DNA of 55,000 nucleotides from Terriglobia bacterium (GCA_020073005.1 JAIQFX010000018.1:1-55000); one strand, 5' to 3'; numbered from the stretch's first letter, positions 1-8,492 are shown. The notes: generated by a model not told the origin, from the letters alone. Numbers and translations: made by a program.

Positions 1-57
1 CGGAGCTGGCGCACCAAGGTCCAGACCGACTTGCGTACGGAGGACGGCACGAAGTAA
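1..57 (+). CDS. 3' end of an unidentified gene (partial)
   Basis: An open frame runs in from the left edge and stops at a TAA. Only 18 residues are visible, ending in DLRTEDGTK. This is too little to assign a family. It is followed within 30 bases by two direct repeats, so it could be the last gene of an insertion element whose end is formed by those repeats; that is inference only. Confidence 0.3.
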   Translation, partial: RSWRTKVQTDLRTEDGTK

Positions 58-85
58 AACCTCACCAGTCTCGGCCGTCGCTGAA

Positions 86-529
86 ATGTCGGTTTTGCGG
101 TGTCCACGAATTGTCGGTTTTCACCTGTCCGCCGAGGACAAGGCCAAGGTCCTTGAAGCAAAGGCGCGCCTGCTTCTCGATGCGATTGTCGATGTCGTCA
201 CCAAGGACGTCGCGGACTACTCGGAGCGATTCAAGGGCGACCCGACGCGCAAGGTGGATTTCAACGCGAAGCCCTCCGGCGGCTTCTCCCTATATAAGTC
301 GCACTATCCTGCCGCGAGTCTGGAATGTACGTTGGAGTACGGCAACACTCAGATCAAGGCCTTGTACGCTTTCCGAAACGGCGAAATGTCAGAGGCCATT
401 ACTCGACCCGTGCTTTTGGCGCTTGAAGTCGATGTCAACGACAACGTTTTCGTGCGTGCGTCAGATCGGAATCTGACGACTACGGCGGATGTGTCGCGGT
501 ACTTGATCGAAAAGGTGCTGTTCGCCTAG
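86..529 (+). CDS. Hypothetical protein, probably 5'-truncated
   Basis: Open frame of 147 residues with no family I recognise. The first roughly 15 codons are read from the direct-repeat pair at 87-130, and the host-like protein sequence appears to begin around LSAEDKAKVLEAKAR. No good internal start is visible before residue 100. The simplest reading is a gene that lost its 5' end to a mobile-element insertion and kept an accidental start. The body mixes helix-rich and beta-like segments, with no signal peptide or membrane segment. Its stop overlaps the stop of the convergent small gene by four bases. Whether it is expressed is unknown. Confidence 0.45.
   Translation: MSVLRCPRIVGFHLSAEDKAKVLEAKARLLLDAIVDVVTKDVADYSERFKGDPTRKVDFNAKPSGGFSLYKSHYPAASLECTLEYGNTQIKALYAFRNGEMSEAITRPVLLALEVDVNDNVFVRASDRNLTTTADVSRYLIEKVLFA
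87..130. repeat. Two direct 19-bp repeats, possible mobile-element end
   Basis: TGTCGGTTTTGCGGTGTCC is followed 25 bases later (start to start) by TGTCGGTTTTCACCTGTCC; 15 of 19 positions agree. Multiple short direct repeats at a terminus are typical of IS21-type elements. No matching second end is visible because the window starts just upstream. The start codon of the next gene lies at the edge of the first copy, which suggests that gene was cut by the insertion. Confidence 0.4.
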
Positions 530-690
530 TGGGACGAGGGACGAGGATGGTGTACCGGCTTCGCTCGCTGCTGGCGTAATTCTTCGCGTTCCTCTTGATA
601 CTTCTGTTCTTCCTTGTCGATCTCACGCTTCGGCACGCGCACCAATTTGGTGAGTAGCTCGGTGAACGGAGCCTTCGGACGGTCAGACAT
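526..690 (-). CDS. Small charged protein coupled to the RelE-like gene
   Basis: A 54-residue protein beginning MSDRPKAPFTELLTKL and ending in PRPSSH. Its ATG overlaps the TGA of the upstream RelE-like gene by one base (TGATG), so translation is probably coupled. The middle is a strongly charged helix (KREIDKEEQKYQEEREELR) that could form a coiled coil. I know no named family for it. Its position as third gene of a toxin-antitoxin-like module suggests a role with that module, for example as an accessory or additional antitoxin, but this is inference. It could also be a small unrelated gene. Confidence 0.55.
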   Translation of the reverse strand: MSDRPKAPFTELLTKLVRVPKREIDKEEQKYQEEREELRQQRAKPVHHPRPSSH

Positions 691-977
691 CAATCCTCGT
701 CGTCCTGGTCAAGATACAGCAGATCGACGTGGTGACTGTCACGAATCTCGAACCACACCTGTAAGCGCGGTTTCACCTTGCCGCCTGATCGGACCAAGTC
801 AGTCTTGGCGAGCCGCAACCGCTTGAAGCCTTCAACCACTGGCCATTCTTCAGCGCGGAGGGTGAGCGACCACATGATGCCGCGCAGCCGTTCATCCGTC
901 TCCTGTGCGCCGAGCTTCTCGAGCTGATCGAGATAGTCTTCGCTCTCGATGAGTTCGCGCAGGATTGGCTTGGACAA
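690..977 (-). CDS. RelE/ParE-like putative toxin
   Basis: A 95-residue protein starting at a TTG, 24 bases after the stop of the Panacea-domain gene and in the same frame. The C-terminal half reads FKRLRLAKTDLVRSGGKVKP then RLQVWFEIRD and LLYLDQDD, a strand pattern like the RelE/ParE toxin core, where a basic central strand precedes two hydrophobic strands. The N-terminus is helical and acidic. RelE-type toxins cleave mRNA at the ribosome and ParE types poison gyrase; the sequence does not decide between them. No strong ribosome-binding site is seen before the TTG, so coupling to the upstream gene is likely. Identification rests on pattern and context. Confidence 0.5.
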   Translation of the reverse strand: MSKPILRELIESEDYLDQLEKLGAQETDERLRGIMWSLTLRAEEWPVVEGFKRLRLAKTDLVRSGGKVKPRLQVWFEIRDSHHVDLLYLDQDDED

Positions 978-1001
978 AGCGGCACCGAGCGATGAGGCGC
1001 G

Positions 1002-1592
1002 CTAGGCTTCTTCCCACTTGAACTTGCGATTCAGTTCGTGGGTCCGCGCAATCTCAGCAGCCGTAGGAGGCTGATCAGAGAGGAACGCGGCTTCGTATGG
1101 AATCGAGGCGCCATCTTCTCCGGCAACGCGCCATGCGATGCCGTGCGAGAAGTCGCTGACCTGTTGGCCCGTCGCCTTCCACATGATGTTGATCACTTCA
1201 TCGACCAGCGCAATGTCACTCGCGCTGAGCACGTTGAGATTGGGTTCGCGGAGCGGCACATACCGATGCTCAGCGAACTTGCCAGCAGGAACGATCTGCT
1301 TAGCGAGGTCGCCGCGTTCCTGCATCTGCTCAAGAACTGGCTTCATCTTCCGCGGCACTGGCCCATTCTTCTGGCGCATGTACTCCACACCAGTGATCGG
1401 CTTGCCACGTCGGACAAACGCCGTGAAGTCAGCAAACGCGATGATCTTGTTGAGCTTGATCGCGCCGAAGTGTTCGGCGTCCGCACAACGCGACGTGACA
1501 TAGAGCACGAGTTCACGCAGACGGGCGACGGCCGTCCTCGTGTCGTCGGTGCTATACGTCAGTTCAGGAAGTGCGGGTTTTTTCTTCGCCAT
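1002..1592 (-). CDS. Panacea-domain (DUF4065/SocA-like) protein, putative antitoxin
   Basis: A 196-residue protein with the Panacea signature: IKLNKIIAFADF near residue 45, then RRGKPITGVEYMRQKNGPVPRK around residues 60-80. This domain is known from GepA/SocA-like proteins and serves as a promiscuous antitoxin that neutralises unrelated toxins encoded beside it. The ATG is preceded by a good AAGGGG ribosome-binding site. It is the first gene of a leftward three-gene unit with a RelE-like protein and a small charged protein, so the antitoxin-first order fits. The N-terminal 25 residues (KKKPALPEL...) may be a short partner-binding extension. Family membership is fairly sure; the antitoxin role is inferred from context. 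Confidence 0.75.
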   Translation of the reverse strand: MAKKKPALPELTYSTDDTRTAVARLRELVLYVTSRCADAEHFGAIKLNKIIAFADFTAFVRRGKPITGVEYMRQKNGPVPRKMKPVLEQMQERGDLAKQIVPAGKFAEHRYVPLREPNLNVLSASDIALVDEVINIMWKATGQQVSDFSHGIAWRVAGEDGASIPYEAAFLSDQPPTAAEIARTHELNRKFKWEEA

Positions 1593-1679
1593 GTAAGCAC
1601 CCCTTCGTTCTTGCCGGGGTTGACCTTCGCTGTCTCATCGTACGCGAGGCGCACGAGTCCTTGCACAGATTACTTGACA

Positions 1680-2786
1680 GGGTAAGAAATTTCAACAGAT
1701 GGTGTACGAAGCGTGCAGGGCCACTACTTATGGCCACGGCACTGGCGCGGCTTTCAGGCCGCGCTCTGGGCGTCTGCCTTGCCGATGAGGTCTTTGTAGG
1801 TGAGGCGACGGCCAATCACGCGCTGCGCCATCTCCTCGAAGCGTGCGCGATCTGTCTGCTTGCGCGTGTTGAATCGGAACGCCTGTTCATCGAGATACCG
1901 GAACAAGTGGAAGGGTTCGACGCTGACGTACGTGCCGCGCAGACCGCGCTTGAGCAACGACCAGAAGTTCTCACACCCGTTCGTGTGAATCTGGCCGTCA
2001 ACGTACTTCTCCGCGTGGTCAATGACTTGATGCACGTAGGCCGCGCCGAGGCGGTTGTAGGAATTATTAGCGTCCGTGTAGACCGTCGTTGCTGGTCCCG
2101 GTTCAACGTTGGCCTCGACGCGCGGTTGGAGCGTGTGACGCTTCGTGTCGGCGACGACTTCCAATCGGATCGCGCTGTGCCCGTCCTTCCCGTGACGCTG
2201 TAGCAAGCCCATCACTGCAATCTTCCCGACGATGCCGCCGCGCTTAAGGCCAATCGTTTTCTTGCGACGGTCGGCGTGCATGAAACGCGCACGGCCACCG
2301 ATGAACGTTTCGTCAACTTCGACTTCCCCGGTCAGCTTGCCTTGAAGAAAACTCCGGGTCTGCATGGCGAGGCGGATTCTGTGGAGCATGAACCACGCGG
2401 TCTTCTGCGTCACGCCGATGGACCGTTCGAGTTCATACGAGCTGATGCCGTTCTTCGCGGACGAAATGAGCCAGATGGCGACGAACCACTTGTCGAGCTT
2501 GATCGGGCTGTCCTCGAAGATCGTGCCGACCTTCGCCGAAAACTGCCGCTTGGGATGCTTGCCCTTGCACTGCCATCGGCGTTGCGTGGCGAGGTAGCCA
2601 ACGTCCTTCCGGCCGCACGTCGGACACTCGACGCCATCAGGCCATCGAGCGGCGACTAGTTCCGCTTGGCAGACGTCGAGATCGGCGTAGTGCCGGACGG
2701 CCTCTTGGAGGGTTTGGGGCGAAGCGTTCGTTGCCATGCCCTTAAGATAGGCCAACCAGCCCGATTAGTCAAGTATGTTATTACCC
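1680..2786 (-). mobile_element. IS1595-type insertion sequence (ends uncertain)
   Basis: The element carries one transposase gene. Possible inverted ends are GGGTAAGAAATTTC reading right from 1680 and GGGTAATAACATAC reading left from 2786 (10 of 14 agree). A second inverted match, TACTTGAC, occurs at 1671-1678 and 2775-2768. I could not find a convincing 8-bp target duplication for either pair, so the ends are provisional. Confidence 0.45.
1754..2737 (-). CDS. IS1595-family (ISXO2-like) transposase
   Basis: Transposase of about 327 residues. The N-terminus has an IS1595-type zinc ribbon, CPTCG near residue 40 and a second ligand site around WQCKG. It is followed by KLDKWFVAIWL and a helix-turn-helix-like stretch. 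The DDE-type catalytic core starts with GEVEVDETFIGG, continues with VYTDANNSYN and ends in TNGCENFWSLLKRGLRGTY. The start is taken at MATNASPQTL, which resembles family N-termini; a TTG six codons earlier is the alternative. The stop codon sits in the loop of a hairpin (stems 1745-1751 and 1758-1764). The gene looks intact. It separates the Panacea module from the chromosomal LigD gene. Confidence 0.85.
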   Translation of the reverse strand: MATNASPQTLQEAVRHYADLDVCQAELVAARWPDGVECPTCGRKDVGYLATQRRWQCKGKHPKRQFSAKVGTIFEDSPIKLDKWFVAIWLISSAKNGISSYELERSIGVTQKTAWFMLHRIRLAMQTRSFLQGKLTGEVEVDETFIGGRARFMHADRRKKTIGLKRGGIVGKIAVMGLLQRHGKDGHSAIRLEVVADTKRHTLQPRVEANVEPGPATTVYTDANNSYNRLGAAYVHQVIDHAEKYVDGQIHTNGCENFWSLLKRGLRGTYVSVEPFHLFRYLDEQAFRFNTRKQTDRARFEEMAQRVIGRRLTYKDLIGKADAQSAA

Positions 2787-2825
2787 ATAAAGTACTGCTT
2801 TATCCAAGACCCAAGGCGGGGCACT

Positions 2826-3755
2826 CTAGACGTACCGGGCGAGGTCGAACCGTCCGCGGACCATCAGGAGCGGCCTCCACAAGTCGCCGCGGCGCGCGAT
2901 CCGGCCCGGCGCGCTGGTCATCGTGAAATCCTCGGTCGTCACGCCGCGCGCCACTTCGGTCCACGTGACCGGCATCGACACCGTCGCCTCCGGCCGCGGG
3001 CGCACCGAGTAGACCGACGCGAGCGTGCGTCCCCACGCGTTCTGGTTGTAGTCGACGAGCACGCGGCCCCGCGGACGCCTGGCCACGCGGTACTCGACGG
3101 TCATCAGCGCCGGATGCCGCGCGGCCAGCTCGTGCGCGAGCGCTTTGGCGAACGTCCAGACCTGCTTCTGCCCCGGCCCGCGGACGATCGGCACGTAGAT
3201 GTGCAGACCCTTGGACCCGGTCGTCTTCACGAGCGACGGCATCTTCAGCGCGTCGAGCGCCTCGTGCACCACCAGCGCGGCTTCGCGCACGCGCTCGAAC
3301 CCCGCGCCCGGACCGGGATCGAGATCGAAGTGCACGTAATCCGGCCGGTCGACGTCGTCGCAGCGCGCGTACCACTGATTGAGATCGATGCATCCCAGGT
3401 TGACGACCCACAGCAGCGCGGCGCGATCCTGAATCATCGGAAAGTCGATGACGCCCGCCGACCCGTGATCGATCGAACAGATCTCGATCCACGACGGCCG
3501 GGGCGACGGCGCGCGCTTCATGAAGAAGAACTCGCCGCTCGCGCCGTGCGGATAGCGCTTCATCACCATCGCGCGATCGCGCAGGTGCGGCAGGAGCACG
3601 CCGGCCACGGTCGCGTAGTACTGGAGAAGGTCGCCCTTGGTCAGACCGAGGCGGGACCAGAAGATCTTGCGGAGGTTCGTCAGGCGCACTTCCTTGCCGT
3701 CGACGTCGAGAATCGCGTGGTCTTGATCGCGGGGGATGACGAGAGGCGTTGGCAT
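2826..3755 (-). CDS. Stand-alone LigD polymerase-domain protein
   Basis: A 309-residue primase-polymerase of the LigD PolDom type, which adds ribonucleotides or deoxynucleotides at broken DNA ends during non-homologous end joining. Family motifs are all present: GEFFFMKRAP, DFPMIQDRAALLW, HFDLDPGPG with the two catalytic aspartates, KTTGSKGLHIYVPI, and VLVDYNQNAWG with the third aspartate before YSVRPRP. There is no ligase or phosphoesterase domain, and the length equals one PolDom alone. No ku gene is in the window. The gene ends about 40 bases from the IS end. Whether it acts in end joining or another gap-filling role cannot be told from here. Confidence 0.85.
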   Translation of the reverse strand: MPTPLVIPRDQDHAILDVDGKEVRLTNLRKIFWSRLGLTKGDLLQYYATVAGVLLPHLRDRAMVMKRYPHGASGEFFFMKRAPSPRPSWIEICSIDHGSAGVIDFPMIQDRAALLWVVNLGCIDLNQWYARCDDVDRPDYVHFDLDPGPGAGFERVREAALVVHEALDALKMPSLVKTTGSKGLHIYVPIVRGPGQKQVWTFAKALAHELAARHPALMTVEYRVARRPRGRVLVDYNQNAWGRTLASVYSVRPRPEATVSMPVTWTEVARGVTTEDFTMTSAPGRIARRGDLWRPLLMVRGRFDLARYV

Positions 3756-3756
3756 G

Positions 3757-3836
3757 GCTCGCTCGCCTGAAAGGCTCGCGCTACAGATTGTAGGGCGGGC
3801 TCGCGCTACAGATTGTCGGGCGGGCTCGCGCTACAC
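3757..3836. repeat. Family A repeat with 25-bp tandem units
   Basis: GCTCGCCTGAAAGGCTCGCG leads into a 25-bp unit (GGCTCGCGCTACAGATTG plus TAGGGCG or TCGGGCG) repeated at 3773-3797, 3798-3822 and, partly, 3823-3835. The core motif recurs at 13435, 37848 and, inverted, at 39618 and 39668. The stop codon of the gene at 3831-4463 lies in the last partial unit. Confidence 0.85.
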
Positions 3837-4463
3837 CTTACCGAGGGGCGGCAGCTTCGGCGGACGCGTGCCGTGGCGAACGGCGCCGATCACGGGCCCG
3901 TACTCGAGCTCGGCGCCCTCGTTCGTCTGCCGCAGCAGCAGGCCGCCGCGGCTCATGTCGCCGCGGCCGACGAACGCAAGCGGGAAACACAACCGCTCGC
4001 CGAACACTTCGACGAGCAGGTCCGTGTATTTCGGCGACGCGATGCTGCCGAGCAGCACGACGTCGCAGTCCGGGCCGACGGCCGCGCGGAGCGAGCGCGC
4101 GCTGGTGACCAGCGGCGTGGCGTACTGGGGATTCTCCACATCGACGGCACCCGCCGCGAACGCGAGAAATGCGCTGCGCGTGACGAACGTCTCCGGCGTC
4201 CGCAGACCGGCGGTCGGCGTGATGATGTGGACGCCGGCGCCCGCGCACGGATCCGCGGGGTCCGGCGGCTGCGCGAAGTGCCGCGCGTACGTCAGCTTGC
4301 CGCGGAAGTACAGACCGCTGATGAACGCGAACAGATCGCCGAGCGGCGCTCCGCGGCGCGAGCGCAGCGCCGTGGCCAGCGCGTGCGTCGAGCGCGGCGA
4401 GAGCATCTGTTGGGCGCGGCGGCCGCGGCAGTCCGCCGGAGAGAGCAGGAAGATGCGGCTCAA
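3831..4463 (-). CDS. Conserved-looking hypothetical protein downstream of fabH
   Basis: A 210-residue protein starting at a TTG whose last two bases form the start of the fabH TGA (TTGA overlap), so it is translated with fabH. It begins [19 protein letters not shown] and contains [46 protein letters not shown] and [12 protein letters not shown], all of which look like conserved blocks. I recall no assigned function. No signal peptide or membrane segment is evident. The last codons and the TAG stop are read from a family A repeat. Its place at the end of the yebC-ruvCAB-fabH operon does not by itself suggest a function. Confidence 0.7.
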   Translation of the reverse strand: MSRIFLLSPADCRGRRAQQMLSPRSTHALATALRSRRGAPLGDLFAFISGLYFRGKLTYARHFAQPPDPADPCAGAGVHIITPTAGLRTPETFVTRSAFLAFAAGAVDVENPQYATPLVTSARSLRAAVGPDCDVVLLGSIASPKYTDLLVEVFGERLCFPLAFVGRGDMSRGGLLLRQTNEGAELEYGPVIGAVRHGTRPPKLPPLGKV

Positions 4464-5503
4464 AAACCCCAGCGCAGGAGGACGGTGCCGGCGGTGAACC
4501 CCGCGCCCACCGACGCGAGCAGCACGAGATCGCCCTTCTTCAGCCGGCCCGCGCGCACGGCGTCGTTCAGCGCGAGCGGGATGGTCGCCGCCGTCGTGTT
4601 GCCGAAGCGCTCGATGTTGATGATGACCTTCTCCGGATCGACGCCGAGCTTCTCGGTCGCCGACAGGATGATACGGCGATTCGCCTGGTGCGACACGAAC
4701 AGATCCAGATCGCCCGGCGTCATGCCGTTGCGCTCGAGCACGCGGCGCGCGATTTCTTCCGTCTTGCGCACCGCGAACTTGAAGACCGTCGCGCCGTCCT
4801 GCTTGACGTAGTGCAGACGCTGATCGACGGTCTCGTGCGACGACGGCTTGCGGCTGCCGCCGGCGGGCATGCAGAGCGCGGGCCCGCCGCCGCCGTCGAC
4901 CTCGTGCTCGAAGTCGAGGATGGCGCCCTGGCCGGGGTTCGCGGCCGACAGCACCACCGCGCCGGCGCCGTCGCCGAAGAGCACGCACGTCGCGCGATCC
5001 TTGTAATCGATGATGCTGGACATCACATCGGCGCCGACGACCAGCGCGTGATCGTGCGCGCCGCTCGCGACGAACTGGCTCGCCGTCGTCAGCGCGTACG
5101 TGAACGCCGAACACGCGGCGCTCAGGTCGAAGCCCCACGCGTGGTGCGCGCCGATCCTGTGCTGGATGAGGCACGCCGTGCTCGGAAAGAACATGTCGGG
5201 CGTGACGGTGCCGACGACGATCACGCCGATGTCATCCGGCGTGAGCCCCGCGGCGGCGATGGCGCGCGTCGCCGCCTCGACGCCGAGATCGGATGTCGCG
5301 ACGCCGGGATCCACGATGTGCCGCTCGCGGATGCCCGTGCGCTGCAGAATCCACTCGTCGCTCGTGTCGACGATTTTTTCGAGGTCGGCGTTCGTCAGCA
5401 CGCGCGGCGGGACGTACGTCGCCAGCGAGGCGATGGCCGTCGCGCGGCCCGACATGCGCGGACCACGGAGGGCGTTCACCGGAGCGGTCGATGGATCGGT
5501 CAC
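4460..5503 (-). CDS. fabH: 3-oxoacyl-ACP synthase III (FabH)
   Basis: FabH starts fatty-acid synthesis by condensing acetyl-CoA with malonyl-ACP. The Cys-His-Asn triad is visible: Cys in [12 protein letters not shown], His in [10 protein letters not shown] and Asn in [28 protein letters not shown] near the N-terminus and [11 protein letters not shown] are further family motifs. A GTG at this start overlaps the ruvB stop by four bases. The family's usual length (about 325-335) fits better with the internal ATG at 5455, so the first 16 residues are doubtful. It lies within a cluster of overlapping genes after ruvCAB. Other KAS-III-like enzymes with different primers cannot be excluded. Confidence 0.9.
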   Translation of the reverse strand: MTDPSTAPVNALRGPRMSGRATAIASLATYVPPRVLTNADLEKIVDTSDEWILQRTGIRERHIVDPGVATSDLGVEAATRAIAAAGLTPDDIGVIVVGTVTPDMFFPSTACLIQHRIGAHHAWGFDLSAACSAFTYALTTASQFVASGAHDHALVVGADVMSSIIDYKDRATCVLFGDGAGAVVLSAANPGQGAILDFEHEVDGGGGPALCMPAGGSRKPSSHETVDQRLHYVKQDGATVFKFAVRKTEEIARRVLERNGMTPGDLDLFVSHQANRRIILSATEKLGVDPEKVIINIERFGNTTAATIPLALNDAVRAGRLKKGDLVLLASVGAGFTAGTVLLRWGF

Positions 5504-6528
5504 CACAGTCGGGCATCCCTTCTTCGTTCTTCGGGCGCGACGAGCCCGAAGTAGCCGTACGCGCGCGGCGTCGCGATGCGGCCGCGCGGCGTGCGATCCA
5601 GGAATCCTATCTGGATCAGAAATGGCTCGTAAATGTCTTCGATGGCGTCTTTTTCTTCGCTGATCGCGGCCGCGATCGTGTTCAGGCCGACCGGGCCGCC
5701 GCCGAACTTGTCGATGATCGTCCGCAGCAGCTTGCGATCGATCTCGTCGAAGCCGTGCTCGTCGACCTCGAGCAGCTTGAGGCCGGCGTGGGCGACCTCG
5801 AGCGTGATCGTGCCGCCCGCCCGCACCTGCGCGTAGTCGCGCACGCGCCGCAGCAGGCGGTTCGCGATGCGCGGCGTCCCGCGCGCGCGCCGCGCGATTT
5901 CCGACGCCGCCGCGTCGTCGATCGGCACCGCCAGAATCTTCGCCGAGCGCCGCACGATTTCTTCGAGGTCGGCCGGCGTGTAGAACTCGAGCCGGTGCGT
6001 GATGCCGAACCGGGACCGCAGCGGCGACGTGAGCAGTCCCGTGCGCGTCGTCGCGCCGATCAACGTGAAGCGCTCGAGGCGCATCTTCACCGTGCGCGCG
6101 CTCGGCCCCTGCCCGATGACGATGTCCACTTCGTAGTCTTCGAGCGCGGGATAGAGGATCTCCTCGATCGCCGGCGACATGCGGTGGATTTCGTCGATGA
6201 ACAGGACCTCGCCCGCGCCGAGATTCGTCACGATGCCGACGAGGTCGCCCGGCTTTTCGATCGCGGGGCCCGACGTCGCGCGGATTGCGACGCCCATCTC
6301 GTTCGCGATGACGTAGGCGAGCGTCGTCTTGCCGAGCCCGGGCGGGCCGTGCAGCAGCACGTGATCGAGCGGCTCCTCGCGCTGCTTCGCCGCCGCAATC
6401 GCGACTTCCAGATTCTCGCGGATCCGGTCCTGGCCGATGTACTCGTCGAGGCGGCGCGGGCGCAGGCCGGCTTCGTACTGCGCGTCGTCGTCGACGCGGA
6501 CCGCGGTGATCAGGCGATCGTCGGTCAT
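5500..6528 (-). CDS. ruvB: Holliday junction branch-migration ATPase RuvB
   Basis: A 342-residue hexameric AAA+ motor that works with RuvA to drive branch migration. Visible motifs are [12 protein letters not shown] near the N-terminus, Walker [12 protein letters not shown], Walker [10 protein letters not shown], sensor IGATTRTG and the C-terminal winged helix with [13 protein letters not shown] and [17 protein letters not shown]. Its ATG overlaps the ruvA TGA by four bases, so the two are probably translated together. Length is standard and nothing is missing. Confidence 0.97.
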   Translation of the reverse strand: MTDDRLITAVRVDDDAQYEAGLRPRRLDEYIGQDRIRENLEVAIAAAKQREEPLDHVLLHGPPGLGKTTLAYVIANEMGVAIRATSGPAIEKPGDLVGIVTNLGAGEVLFIDEIHRMSPAIEEILYPALEDYEVDIVIGQGPSARTVKMRLERFTLIGATTRTGLLTSPLRSRFGITHRLEFYTPADLEEIVRRSAKILAVPIDDAAASEIARRARGTPRIANRLLRRVRDYAQVRAGGTITLEVAHAGLKLLEVDEHGFDEIDRKLLRTIIDKFGGGPVGLNTIAAAISEEKDAIEDIYEPFLIQIGFLDRTPRGRIATPRAYGYFGLVAPEERRRDARLW

Positions 6529-7127
6529 TTGGCGAGTTCTCGCAGGGCCTGCTTCAGCACGCGCTCGAACACGCCGTCGGGCACGGCCTTGATCGCGGAG
6601 TCGACGGCTTTTTCGGCGAGAGGCCGATGATACCCCAGGTTCACGAGCGCCGAGAGCACATCGTCGCGCATCTGGGAGGGCGTCGCGCGCGTGCCGTCGT
6701 CGGCCGCCGCGGCCGCGGCCGGCGCGCGCGGCAGCCGGTCTTTCAGCTCGAGGACGATGCGCTCGGCGGTTTTCTTTCCGACGCCGGGGATCGCGGTCAA
6801 GCGCGCGAGATCGCCGCGCTCGATCGCGCGGATCAGCTCGACCGGCTCGATGCCCGACAGGACGGCGAGCGCGACCTTCGGCCCGATGCCGCCGACGCCG
6901 ATCAGCCGCTCGAAGAGATCCTGCTCGAGCCGCGTCGCGAAGCCGTACAGCAGCAGCGCGTCCTCGCGCACGTGCGTGTGGATGCGCAGCGCGACGTCCG
7001 CGCCCGGATCGCCGAGGCCGTAGAACGTCGAGAGCGGCACGAAGACGTCATAGCCGACGCCATTGACGTCGACAACGATGCGGTTCGGATGTTTTTCGAG
7101 GAGCCGTCCGCGAAGATGCGCAATCAC
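6525..7127 (-). CDS. ruvA: Holliday junction DNA-binding protein RuvA
   Basis: RuvA binds four-way junctions as a tetramer and recruits RuvB. The 200-residue sequence has the N-terminal OB fold ([24 protein letters not shown]), two helix-hairpin-helix motifs ([16 protein letters not shown] and [19 protein letters not shown]), a flexible alanine-rich linker (APAAAAAAD) and the C-terminal RuvB-binding domain ([12 protein letters not shown]). It starts at a GTG that overlaps the ruvC stop (GTGA) and overlaps ruvB at its own end. It looks intact. Confidence 0.97.
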   Translation of the reverse strand: MIAHLRGRLLEKHPNRIVVDVNGVGYDVFVPLSTFYGLGDPGADVALRIHTHVREDALLLYGFATRLEQDLFERLIGVGGIGPKVALAVLSGIEPVELIRAIERGDLARLTAIPGVGKKTAERIVLELKDRLPRAPAAAAAADDGTRATPSQMRDDVLSALVNLGYHRPLAEKAVDSAIKAVPDGVFERVLKQALRELAK

Positions 7128-7708
7128 AAGGGCGGTTTGCCTCGCCGGAGCGCCGAAGGCGCGGAGGCGTGGCGCAACGTCCGCCAGCTCGTCGCCGTGC
7201 TCCGCGGTGCGGCGGCGAGACTGGCGGCGGCGCGCGCGGGCGGCGCCGAGTGCACGTGGCAGATCGCCACCGCCAGCGCGTCGGCGGCGTCGTGCGGCGA
7301 CGGGACGGCGCTCAGGCCGAGCAGCAGCTTCACCATGTGCTGCACCTGCGCCTTCTCGGCGCGGCCGTACCCGACGACGGCCCGCTTGATCTCCGCGGGC
7401 GTGTACTCGAGGACGGGCACGCCGGCTTCGACGGCGGCCAGCATCGCCACGCCGCGCGCGTGGCCGAGCTTCAGGGCGCTGCGCACGTTGACCGAGTGAA
7501 AGAGGTTCTCGATGGCCACCGAGTCAGGACGGCACTGCTCGAGCAGCGCCGTGAGACGCGCGTGAATCTGCAGGAGCTTCTCGGGAAACGAGGCATGCGC
7601 GGGAGCGGTGATGGCGCCGCAGATGACGACCCGGTGGCGCGACCCGTCGGTTTCGATGCAGCCGTAGCCGGTGCGCTCGGAGCCGGGGTCGATGCCGAAG
7701 ACTCTCAC
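7124..7708 (-). CDS. ruvC: Crossover junction endodeoxyribonuclease RuvC
   Basis: RuvC resolves Holliday junctions by paired cuts. The acidic catalytic residues are in FGIDPGSERTGYG, AIENLFHS, and PHDAADALAVAICH. The start is a GTG that overlaps by four bases the stop that yebC would reach in its conserved frame. The C-terminal tail beyond about residue 165 ([11 protein letters not shown]) is read through a GC-rich palindromic stretch (around 7133-7170) and is not part of the family core. RuvC, RuvA and RuvB are joined end to end by 4-base overlaps. Confidence 0.95.
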   Translation of the reverse strand: MRVFGIDPGSERTGYGCIETDGSRHRVVICGAITAPAHASFPEKLLQIHARLTALLEQCRPDSVAIENLFHSVNVRSALKLGHARGVAMLAAVEAGVPVLEYTPAEIKRAVVGYGRAEKAQVQHMVKLLLGLSAVPSPHDAADALAVAICHVHSAPPARAAASLAAAPRSTATSWRTLRHASAPSALRRGKPPL

Positions 7709-8444
7709 GCGAGCGAGGCCTCGATCTCCTTTTCCGAGATGTCGAAGTTCGACGCGATGTTCTGCACATCGTCGTGATCGTCGAGCGCCTCCATGAGCTT
7801 CATCATCTGCTGGGCCGGCTTGCCTGCGGGATCAACGACACCTTGGCGCTCGCCGGTTCGATCCCGAGCGCCTTGACGGCCTCGTGGACCGCGGCGAACG
7901 CGTCCGGCGCCGTCAGCACTTCCCAGTTCTCGCCGTCGTCCTGCAGATCGTCGGCGCCGGCGTCGAGGACGGCGCTCATCAGCTTCTCTTCGTCGATGCC
8001 AGGCGCCTTCGCCTTCTCGATGACGATGTCGCCCTTCTTGCTGAACATCCAGGCCACGGCGTTCGGCGACGCGAGATTGCCGCCGTGTTTTTCGAGCAGG
8101 TGACGGATTTCGCCGGCCGTGCGGTTCTTGTTGTCGGTCAGGACGTCGATGATGACGGCCGCGCCGCCCGGTCCGTACGCCTCGTACTGCGCTTCTTCGT
8201 ACGACACGCCCGGCTCTTCGCCCGTGCCGCGGCGGATGGCGCGCTTGATGTTCTCGGCCGGCATGTTCGCGGCCTTCGCGTCCGCGATAATCGTCCGCAG
8301 ACGCGGATTCATGTCGGGGTCGCCGCCGCCGGCGCGCGCGGCGACGGTCAATTCCTTGATGAGGCGCGTGAAAATCCTGCCGCGCTTGGCGTCAAGGGCG
8401 CCCTTCTTGTGCTTAATCGACGCCCACTTTGAATGGCCGGACAT
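7705..8444 (-). pseudogene. yebC: YebC/PmpR-family protein, frameshifted near its C-terminus
   Basis: YebC/TACO1-family proteins act as translation or transcription factors. The start MSGHSKWASIKHKKG and motifs GGGDPDMNPRL, YEAYGPGGAA, NKNRTAGEIRH and GGNLASPNAVAWMF are all in place. At about 7824 the frame breaks. The open frame runs on to a stop at 7803 after VSLIPQASRPSR. The expected C-terminus (GKPAQQMMKLMEALDDHD and onward to IEASLA) continues in another frame to a TGA at 7705 that overlaps the ruvC GTG. Comparison with the E. coli protein as I remember it suggests about 19 bases are missing between IPQ and GKPAQQ. The lesion may be real or an assembly error. Without the fix, domain 3 is truncated. 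Confidence 0.85.
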
Positions 8445-8492
8445 GGTGAAAACTCCAGAAAAATCGAGGATAACGGGACCGCAAATTTTACC

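Noticed and set aside
3773-3835. Possible CRISPR array
   Set aside because: The 25-bp units are directly abutting with no unique spacers, only 2.5 copies, and no cas genes.
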